Positions 56,456-64,000 of a stretch of 64,000 nucleotides of DNA are shown here, one piece after another; position 1 is the stretch's first letter, and each line of letters opens with the position of its first letter. A program made the position numbers and the translations under genes. Origin of the DNA: Cryptomeria japonica (Eukaryota; Streptophyta; Pinopsida; Cupressales; Cupressaceae). Under the pieces are notes generated by a model, which had not been told where the DNA came from, did not search any database, and was given only the letters and a program-made list of their open reading frames with translations. The DNA lies in assembly GCF_030272615.1 (NCBI RefSeq), contig NC_081407.1, forward strand, positions 138,144,897 through 138,208,896. The letters run 5' to 3'.

Positions 56456-57944
56456 GTCCTGGTGCTGGTATAGGATAGGTCCCCTTAATCCAAGAACACA
56501 CCAAGGACCCTAGCAATCACACAACACTCCATGGGTTAAGGATCATTAGTTTGACAAGTCCCACATCCCTTTCTCTAAAATAAAAGACTACCGGTACAAG
56601 GTCTCTTTCATTTATCGATCCAAAGTCTCTATGGTCGGAAATGGTTTGGTCCCTTCTCCAATGCAACAATGGCTAATTAAGGTTTGATTTGAAGCCCCCT
56701 AGGTTAGGGAGACCTCCTTCAACCACTAAGTTCAGGTTCCCTCTACCGGTATGGATAACTGGTGCAACAAGGTCTACAAAACCTAGTAGCCCTACCAAAC
56801 CAGTTTTCTACACTTAACTCTTTATTTCTCCAAAATACCAGACAAAAAATATCGGATTTGGATACACCTTTGGGAGTTACAAAACATATCCTAAGGGTTC
56901 TTATCGGTAGGGAACACAAGAATCCAAACAATACTTTGGTTAGGAGACTAGTATAGCCCAATTAGGCCTATTTTACAAAGGAGTGTGTAGACAAAAACCT
57001 TAACCCACCTAAACAACTCAAGGAATACTCTTAAGCCATTGAAAATACACCAAATCCTAAGTCTTAGGCCATGATCAAACTGTTAACCCCTGATGTGAGA
57101 CCTGTTTGCTTACACTTATCGGTGGCCACATTTTGTTGCCCACCTTAATGCATCAAACCCTCGCCTCCAGCTGGTCCTAACCTACGAAAGGCCTTTAAAA
57201 TCCTAAAATACATTGGCCATACTTTCATCCCCTTCAAAGTGGTGAACCACCAATGAAGGATCAGCAAGGTAAGGCCATTTCTTTGCAAAACCTTAGACAA
57301 AACTATCAAATCTAGAACACGTCCAGAAATTTGCCGATTTCTTCCTTGTCTTGGTGAATTAGGACCCGAGGCTTGATGAATTTTAAAGGTGATTGACCAC
57401 TCTAACACATCCCACTAGTTTACTAATTCAAAAACAATCATACAGTATGATACACCACATACAATAACAGAATTGTAGGAAATTCTCATAAATCTATTAC
57501 TTCAATGATGCCAAAGTTTACAAAGTCATTCCCCCCTCATTATCCTCTCTCAATGGTGATTGGTGATGAAATTTTATATCTTCCTCAATGGTTATCAACC
57601 ACCTTTTGAACTGAGGTGACCATTGAAAGGAAGTTGCTATTGGCAACCAAAAGTTGTCATTAAAAGTTGTCAAGTTTGAGCAAATTTTGACATTAAACCT
57701 TTCTAAGACATCTCCAACACATAAACACCTAGAAAAATAATCAACCAAATACCCCTATTCCCATATGCCCATGGTGGCTTATCAATTTGCCAAATCCATG
57801 TCATTGGGTAACAAGGTGGGGTTTATTACAAATAAATCAAACATCAAACAAACAAGACTACCCTATTACATAGATTGAAAGGTCACATTCTCATGTGTTT
57901 CCTTTAGCCTTTATTGCTCTTATTATATTAGTCATGAGGTTCTT
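56456..57944. other. Unassigned sequence, possible LTR fragment
   Basis: It follows the TAGGG array at TGATGCAGAGAGTCC, which could be an LTR start. It contains CCGGTAC and CCGGTATGG motifs. A minus-strand 87-codon ORF (57145-57408) lacks any domain I recognise. No matching LTR end or target duplication was found before element H begins at 57945. Confidence 0.4.
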
Positions 57945-58714
57945 TGTTAGGATTCCCAAAGATACTAAGAGGGGAGGGTGAATCAGAATCTTGCCAGTTA
58001 ACAGATTTTCTAATCTTATTAAACAAATTGCATTCCAAAATAGTGTACCGATAAACCAGAAATAATGCAGTAAATAAGATCAATAACCACAACATAGAAA
58101 ACACACCATAACACAATATTTTTAACAAGGAAACCTGGTGTGGGAAAAACCTTGGTGGGATTTGTGACCCACAATATTCACTCACTGACCAATAAATGAA
58201 TAGTACTTACAATAGGGGCCTGCACGTGCAGGAAGGCCAACTGCCCAAAGCTCACTGCTTAAATACAAAAAGGGAAGTCTCACTAACTTACAAAAATGGA
58301 TTATGAAAATCCAATATCATGTACTGCTTTGGTTCAGCATCTACTATGCCAGGTTCAATACCAGTTTAAGCTCATACAACTTCCATAAACATTATTCCAA
58401 AATCTATCTTAATATTCACATGATCATATCTGCCTATTACAATCCACTTCCTTACTTACACAAATGATCCTACAAGATCTCATACTTATATGAGTCTTAT
58501 TACAATTCACTTTGTCAGCTTTACAAAAAGATTTTACAATTAAATACAAAATAAAATCATGTCGGCTGGGGTGCTAGTAATCATCTTGCCACTATCGCTG
58601 TCAGTGTTTGTGCCTATGTCAGTGTCTATCGGTGCCATGGGATTGTAAGGTTTCCATCAATGTCAATACCTTCAATCACCTACAATTTCTCATTGGAGTG
58701 TGCATTTTCCAACA
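57945..58714 (-). repeat. Element H 3' LTR (770 bp)
   Basis: The plus-strand ends are TGTTAGGATTCCC and GCATTTTCCAACA. It matches the LTR of element A (21466-22226) closely along its length, including CAAATTGCATTCCAAAATAG. Confidence 0.92.
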
Positions 58715-59067
58715 ATCTCCCCCTTTGGCATTGATGGCAACACTCATGAGAAAAAGTCAAAATTGTATCCAAAAATGTGTTGTCCAAAAATCTGTCAAAA
58801 TTGTGTTCTCCTCCTGAGCAGATGATCTCTTTGGCTAATCATTTTTGTCAATCATTTTTCTCATTCTACTACTCCCCCTTTGGCATCAATGACAAAGGCT
58901 ATCAATTAATGTCAATTGAGTGTATTTCTTCTTAGGATCTCTGTAACCGGTGGGTTACAATCTGATATAGATCCGCTAATGCAAAATTTAAGTTGTTAGT
59001 GAACCACTCACTATCCTTTAATGTTGCTTCAGTCCTTTGGATGGTACCGGTGAGTATTGTAAAGTTT
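57945..59067 (-). mobile_element. Element H: 3' remnant of an A-family element
   Basis: 3' LTR (57945-58714), polypurine tract (minus AAAGGGGGAGAT, 58715-58726) and about 340 bp of ORF2 C-terminal/3' UTR sequence, similar in order to 45024-45340 of element D (shared CTACTACTCCCCCTTTGGCA and ACCGGTGAG blocks). The rest is missing: element G begins at 59068. Confidence 0.82.
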
Positions 59068-60144
59068 TGATGCCAATAGCTAACAAGATGAGAGGGGGGG
59101 GGTGAATCATACAACCTTAATCTTTCATAAAATCAACAGATTCAACCTCCGTAACTTATACTTCAGCAATATAACCAAAAACTACTAAACATGCAAACTC
59201 ATAAACACATAATCATCATAACACATATAATGCCAAATTTAAAGTGGAAACCCAAATAGGGAAAAACCACTGTGGGATTTTGGACCCACTAAGAAATATA
59301 CTCCTCTGGAGTATGCTCAATTAAAAAAAAATCCTTTTAAAGATTACAAACACATTGCTAGATGTGACCCGGTTAAGGGATTTCCCTCAGATTTGTTAGG
59401 ATCTTCACTTTGTTAGAAGTGACCTTGTCAAAGGATTTCAAACACTCATTTAGAATGTTACCTTGGTAGAGGGTTTACAAATAAGACTGTTAAGTCCACT
59501 CGGTTAAGAGATTTTCTGTCACTTACAAAATAATAGTAATAAAAATATATCTGCAACTTCACATCTAAAATGCTAAAGAAGATTCTATATGCTCAAAACA
59601 ATCTTGTCATAGGACTTATCTTGTCCCTCTGCTGGGCTCCCTACTCTATTATTCAAATAGGTCTTCAATTTTCTGTGCTCGGTAATCACTATGTAGCATC
59701 CCCTGTGCTTACACTTGCCTGCATACATTCTTTATCAACAATTCCTTATTTATAAACAATTTGCTAACCACTGAATCTCCTTGATCACATTTCCCATGAT
59801 CAATCATAGCCATCAGATCTTCGATCTTGACTAGGTTCAATGTATCCTTCAATCTAAAAATGTTTTACCTCGCCTTGGAACTTGCATACCTTCCTAGGAA
59901 CTTGTGCTAGGTTATTGCGGTTCAATCTACGTTGTAGATCTTCCTCTTGATTTTCCATTGTCGTAGATCTTTAACAAACTTCATCTGTGGCATACCAATC
60001 ATTTATTCATCTCTAGCTCATCAGCATCCTTCATTAAATAATACTTTTATCCATCCAATGCGATCTGTCATAACTCAGTTGCAACTCGGTAAATACTAAA
60101 CTTTACTTGATAGACATTCCGCCTTCATTAAACGATATCGATAA

Positions 60145-60213
60145 CCTTAGGGTTTACCGACTAGGTTCCTTAGGGTTTACCGACTAGGTTCCTTAGGGTT
60201 TACCGACTAGGTT
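60145..60213. repeat. 23-bp perfect tandem repeat, 3 copies
   Basis: The unit CCTTAGGGTTTACCGACTAG plus GTT occurs at 60145, 60168 and 60191 with no visible differences, inside the element G LTR. Confidence 0.97.
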
Positions 60214-60427
60214 ACTTGCTCAGTGACATAGTATAGTATTAACCTTACAATCAACAACATATGTAAGATATCAAAACAATCTAAACAACATGATCTCATC
60301 ATTGTTTAACTCAGTAGTAGTCACCCATTGAATAACTTATTTCTCCCCTTATTCATCACATTCTTTCTGTGTCTTTTACTAACATCTTAATTCTCTTCAA
60401 ATCAATCTTCTCAAGATATGGCAACAT

Positions 60428-60549
60428 CATACTGAATCAGAAAATCAATTTTTGGACATCAATGACAAAATAATGTTATAAAGATAGTCATATTGAATCA
60501 GAAAATCAATTTCTTGACATCAATGACAAAATAATGTTATAAAGATAGT
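60428..60549. repeat. 61-bp tandem duplication
   Basis: Copies at 60428-60488 and 60489-60549 differ at only about three positions (CATACTGAATCAG against CATATTGAATCAG, TTTTTGG against TTTCTTG). It lies in the element G LTR. Confidence 0.95.
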
Positions 60550-60642
60550 TATCATCCTTTTTCAGTTATATCAATAATCTCCAACAACCTTGTCAATATC
60601 CTTATTGAATATCAACAATCTCCTTCTATTGAAATGCCATCA

Positions 60643-60654
60643 ATCTCCCCCTTT
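60643..60654 (-). promoter_or_regulatory. Polypurine tract, element G
   Basis: The minus strand reads AAAGGGGGAGAT next to the LTR, preceded by GCCATCAATGCC, as in elements D and H. Confidence 0.88.
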
Positions 60655-61150
60655 GGCATTGATGGCAAAATCAACTTTTAAATGGTAATACCAACAAGAT
60701 ATTCAAATTGATTCGGATTCAGATTGCTATTAGACTTCTCCTATTATCCTTGAGCTATTAAAATCTTATGAAGTCTTCTAGGCTTTCTCCCTCTTTCATT
60801 AGGCTTCTAAGCTATTGTCTTGCATTTAGTCTTCTCTCCTTTGTAATCTTCTCCCCCTATCATTAGTCTTTTGTTATCTTCTTCATTTAGGGCTTTACCT
60901 ATTTAGTCTACCATTTAGTCTTCTCCCCCTTTGACAACAATGCCAAAAAGTAAAAGAACTAAATCATGATTTCTTCCCCTGTGAAGTGATTTGCCTTGCT
61001 ATGTATCATCTCAGTCTTGGTTAGAGCAACTTGTCTCTATTCACTATTTCCTGCACACCTTTAGAAAAACCTCCTAAAGTGCGTAAATCAACATCAATCC
61101 ACACATAATACTCTGTAGATTCACCAAATTGATGTTGTCACCGAACTTTG
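60655..61150 (-). other. Element G 3' UTR
   Basis: No coding signal between the RNase H stop and the polypurine tract. It has several pyrimidine runs (TCTCCCCCT types near 60850 and 60925) that are extra purine tracts on the minus strand. Confidence 0.65.
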
Positions 61151-61812
61151 TCAGTGAGTAGAAAATAGGGGTAGGACCCCTAACTTGCTTCTGTGATACT
61201 CAAAAGTGTCCCTTGATAGTGGCTTTGTGAATATGTCTGTAATTTTCTCCTTTGAACTGATATATTCCAACACAACTTTCTTCTCTTGAACTTCTTCTCT
61301 GAGATAATGATACTTTATAGAAATATGTTTTGTCTTAGAGTGCATTACTGGATTCTTTGAAATGTTAATGGCACAATATTATCACAGAATATAGTTATTG
61401 GCTCAGTAACTTTCTCATTTATACCTTCTAATAGTTGCTTGATCCATGCTATATTAGTGCAATTCAATGTTGCAACAACATATTTAGCTTCTGATGTTGA
61501 CTGTGAAATACATCCTTGTTTATTACTAAGCCAACTCACTAGTCTTTTTCCTAAAAAGAAATCTCCACCACTTGTGCTTTTCCTGTCATCAATGTTGCCT
61601 ACCCAATCAGCATCAGTATAAAATTTTAAATCAAAATCATTCCTCTTTTCATATACTAAGCCATAATCTTCAATGCCTCTCAAGTATCTGAAAATTCTCT
61701 TGATTGATGTCATATGGGTTTCCTTGGGATCTGCAGAGAATCTTGCAACAATACCTACTGCATGTGCTATATCCGGTCTACTGTGCACAACATATTGCAA
61801 GTTTCCAATCAT
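61151..61812 (-). pseudogene. Element G RNase H
   Basis: Copia RNase H. Motifs are MIGNLQYVVHSRPDIAHAVG, YTDADWVGNIDDRKSTSGG with an active-site Asp, SWLSNKQGCISQSTSEAKY and the terminal ITDIFTKPLSRDTFEYHRSK. A one-base shift near 61365 splits the last 65 residues into another frame. TAA 61819-61821 separates it from RT, where the polyprotein should be continuous. It would degrade the RNA strand of the RNA-DNA hybrid. Confidence 0.92.
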
Positions 61813-61818
61813 AGATTG

Positions 61819-62844
61819 TTAAAGTGTCTCATCAACACATGCAGATTCATCATTCTTTGATATTTTATAGTTGGTAGTCATAGGAGTACTTACAGGTTTA
61901 GAATCCTCCATTCCAAATTTCTTCAAGATTTCCTTTATGTACTTGGATTGAGTAATGAAAATCTCATCTTTCATTTTTAGTATCTGTAAACCTATAAAAT
62001 ACTTTATCTCACCGATTAATGACATCTCAAATTCTTTGCACATTTCATTTCCAAAGTTCTTGCATAAGGAGTCATTACCACAAAAAATAATATCATCAAC
62101 AAATATGGTTGAGATCAGTATTCCATTGTCCTCATCATTCTTCATGTACATATTGTTGTTTTCACTTGTCCTTATAAAACCAATCTTGATCAAATAAGAG
62201 TGCAGTCTTTCATACCATGCTCTAGGCGCTTGTTTCAGACCATATAAAGCTTTGTTTAGTTTACATACCTGATCTTTACTCTTGTCTTCAACAAATCCTT
62301 CAGGTTGTTCAATATAAACTTCTTCTAGTATACCATTCAAAAATGCAGATTTAACATCCATTTGATATACCTTGAAATTTTTGAAAGCAGCATATGCCAA
62401 CAATGTTCTTACTCCCTCAAGTCTAGCCACAGGTGCAAAAGTCTCACCATAATCTATTCCTTCTTCTTGAGCATAACCTTTGTAAACTAGTCTTGCTTTG
62501 TTGTGAATGACCTCACCTTTTTCATTTAGCTTGTTTCTAAAAATCCACTTTGTACTGATTACATTTTTGTCCTTTGGTCTTGGGATCAGTGTCCATGAGT
62601 CATTCTTCTTAATTTGATCAATCTCTTCTGTCATAGCATTTACCCAATCTTCACTGTTAAATGCCTCTTTTACTATTCATGGTTCAAATTTAGATATCAG
62701 AAATATGTTTTGTCTCAGTTTGTTCCTTGTCATCACTAGATCATCCTTATCTCCTATAATCTGACTTGATGCATGATGTCTTCTGACATATTTGGCTAAT
62801 ATAGGCTCGGTGGGCTCTGTATGATCTTTGTCATCACTCGGTAA
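61819..62844 (-). pseudogene. Element G reverse transcriptase
   Basis: A complete copia RT (RVT_2). The open stretch from 62634 has [58 protein letters not shown], the active site FVDDIIF (Phe for the usual Tyr before VDD) and [16 protein letters not shown]. The linker to the integrase (62635-62844) reads through one TGA near 62680 and is preceded by TAG 62845-62847. ATG 62634 is an internal methionine, not a start. Confidence 0.93.
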
Positions 62845-63840
62845 CTAGACATTATCTTCATTTTCTTCAATAGCTTTCTCAATAGGATTTCTCGGTTGAA
62901 CATAAACAAATTCTTCATAATCTTCTGGTTCTTTGGAACTTCCTTCATCGTTTCTTTCTACAAGTTCATCAATTTTCACATTTGCACTTTCTACTATTTT
63001 GTTAGATGATTTGATCAGATATTTAAATGCTTTACTTCTAGAAGAATAACCAAGAAATGTTCCTTCCTCTCTTTTCTGATTAGACTTTCCATTTTTGTCA
63101 TCTTTGTGAACATAACATCTACTTCCAAAGATTTTAAAATAACTTACATTAGGTTTCTTATCATACCAGATTTCATATGGTGTCTTCATAGTTCCTTTCT
63201 TCAGTTGTACTCGGTTCAGGGTGTAAACTACAGTGCCGATTGCTTCTCTCCAAAATGTTTGAGGTACCCTCTTTTCTATCATCAGGGTTCTGGCACAATC
63301 TACAATTGATCTTTTTCTTCTCTCGGCTATCCCATTTTGTTGAGGTGTTCTAGGTGCAGACACTTGCCTTTTTATACCATGATCATTGCAAAATAAGTTA
63401 AATTCATCAAAGGTAAATTCTCCTCCTCTATCAGATCTAAGACATTTTAGTTGTCTTCCTGTTTCATTTTCAACTCTTGCCTTGTACCATTTAAACATTT
63501 GAAAAGCTTCAGATTTTTCTTTTAAAAACATAACTGACATCATCCTTGAGTAATCATCCACAAATAATATGAAATATTTATCACCATAATAACTTTGAAC
63601 TTTCATGGGACCATAAAGATCAGTGTGTACTAGATCTAAAATTCCTTTAGAAGTGTAGGACTTACTTGTAAACCTTGATCTTGTCATCTTACCCATCTAG
63701 CATCCTTGGCACATAGCATTCTCAGGTTTTTCTAAGCTCGGTAGACCTCTTACTCGGTGCTTCTTACTTATTTTGATCAGATTATCAAAATTTACATGAC
63801 AAAACCTTTTATGCCATTAACTAGGTATCATCTATCTTTT
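62845..63840 (-). pseudogene. Element G integrase with GAG-pre-integrase zinc region
   Basis: The catalytic core shows HTDLYGPM, FVDDYSRM, RSDRGGEF and PQQNGIAERRKR, giving the D-D-E triad. FKIFGSRCYVH and EGTFLGYSSRSKAF mark its C-terminal part. Upstream of the methionine at 63696 a TAG (63697-63699) follows CQGC. The GAG-pre-integrase zinc region continues beyond it (CHVNFDNLIKISKK near 63800) in the same frame. Except for these stops the domain is intact. Confidence 0.92.
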
Positions 63841-64000
63841 CATAAAGATACTTGTTCCGAGTTGAGTCAAGATGAAATGTATTACCTTTTGTTTGTGTCC
63901 CGGTAGCAGCCAGCTTTCCATGTTTGTCATGAACTTTGATAATTCCTTTCTAAAATTCTATTCAGTATCTTGTATTGTTTAGCTATGCTACACTCAACAA
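63841..64000 (-). pseudogene. Element G pol, region upstream of integrase (partial)
   Basis: Copia-like sequence leading into the GAG-pre-integrase domain. I could not follow a clean frame to the window edge. Confidence 0.45.

Larger units (their letters stand above)
59068..60642 (-). repeat. Element G 3' LTR (about 1575 bp)
   Basis: The plus strand starts TGATGCCAATAGC and ends GAAATGCCATCA; the two ends are imperfect inverted repeats. It is followed by the polypurine tract complement (60643-60654). It holds a minus-strand TATA (TTATAAATAA, 59747-59756), the GAGAGGGGGGGGG box at 59090-59102 and two internal tandem repeats (60145-60213 and 60428-60549). Confidence 0.82.
59068..64000 (-). mobile_element. 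Element G: Ty1/copia element, 3' part, runs off the right edge
   Basis: Minus strand, from left to right: 3' LTR 59068-60642, polypurine tract, 3' UTR, RNase H, RT, integrase and a GAG-pre-integrase remnant. Gag, protease and 5' LTR lie beyond 64000. It inserted into element H. The pol frame is one frame except for a shift near 61365 and several stops, so it is better preserved than F. Confidence 0.93.

Noticed and set aside
57145-57408. An 87-codon minus ORF as a possible gag fragment
   Set aside because: I could not match it to any gag or pol motif in any frame. Kept as unassigned sequence.
59068-59077. TGATGCCAAT before the G-run as a degenerate primer-binding site of element H
   Set aside because: It fits better as the LTR start of element G, because it mirrors the LTR end ATGCCATCA at 60642 as an inverted repeat.

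Overview
This is a plant nuclear window made almost entirely of nested and decayed LTR retrotransposons. I find no intact host gene, tRNA, rRNA or CRISPR array. The element types fit a large-genome seed plant: a Tat-clade Ty3/gypsy element with two RNase H domains, and several Ty1/copia-type families primed by initiator tRNA-Met. The long LTRs and deep nesting suggest a gymnosperm, but that is an inference and the species is not determined.

Layout. 1-16794: one large Tat-clade Ty3/gypsy element on the minus strand. It has gag (12666 to 10627), protease-like domain plus G-patch (10626-9190), RT/RNase H (8682-7219), archaeal-type RNase H (7218-6793), integrase (6700-5381), and an antisense plant-mobile-domain gene on the plus strand (492-2483). 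Its 5' LTR lies on the right, ending near 16794; the 3' LTR is outside the window. 16791-17165: an inverted scrap of the same family, forming a near-perfect 285-bp inverted repeat with the 5' LTR. 17166-22226: element A (minus), a gag-like ORF1 plus an uncharacterised ORF2, 3' end lost. 22227-26178: element F (plus), the 3' half of a copia pol with its 3' LTR. 26179-37655: element E (plus), a copia RNase H remnant whose 3' LTR is split by a solo LTR (27153-28021, TSD TATTT) and by a complete element B (28651-37505, TSD GTTCT). 39379-50773: two tandem minus-strand ORF1+ORF2 elements, C and D, sharing the LTR 44184-45023; C is also interrupted by a solo LTR (41918-43434, TSD CCTAT). 50774-57944: gene-free DNA with a CT-rich tract and a long degenerate TAGGG-type array. 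57945-59067: the 3' remnant of another A-family element (H). 59068-64000: element G (minus), a copia element with 3' LTR, RNase H, RT and integrase, running off the right edge.

Most notable biology. Elements A, B, C and D are one superfamily of non-autonomous elements. They keep a copia-style PBS, PPT and LTRs, and a coiled-coil ORF1 with four zinc knuckles. They lack protease, integrase and RT, and carry instead a large conserved ORF2 (about 860 codons in the best copy, with a further C-terminal extension) that I cannot assign to a function. D is the best-preserved copy. These elements presumably need proteins from autonomous copia elements such as F or G. Every coding region here carries stops or frameshifts, many explicable as C-to-T changes (CAG/CAA to TAG/TAA, CGA to TGA), the pattern expected of methylated, silenced transposons.
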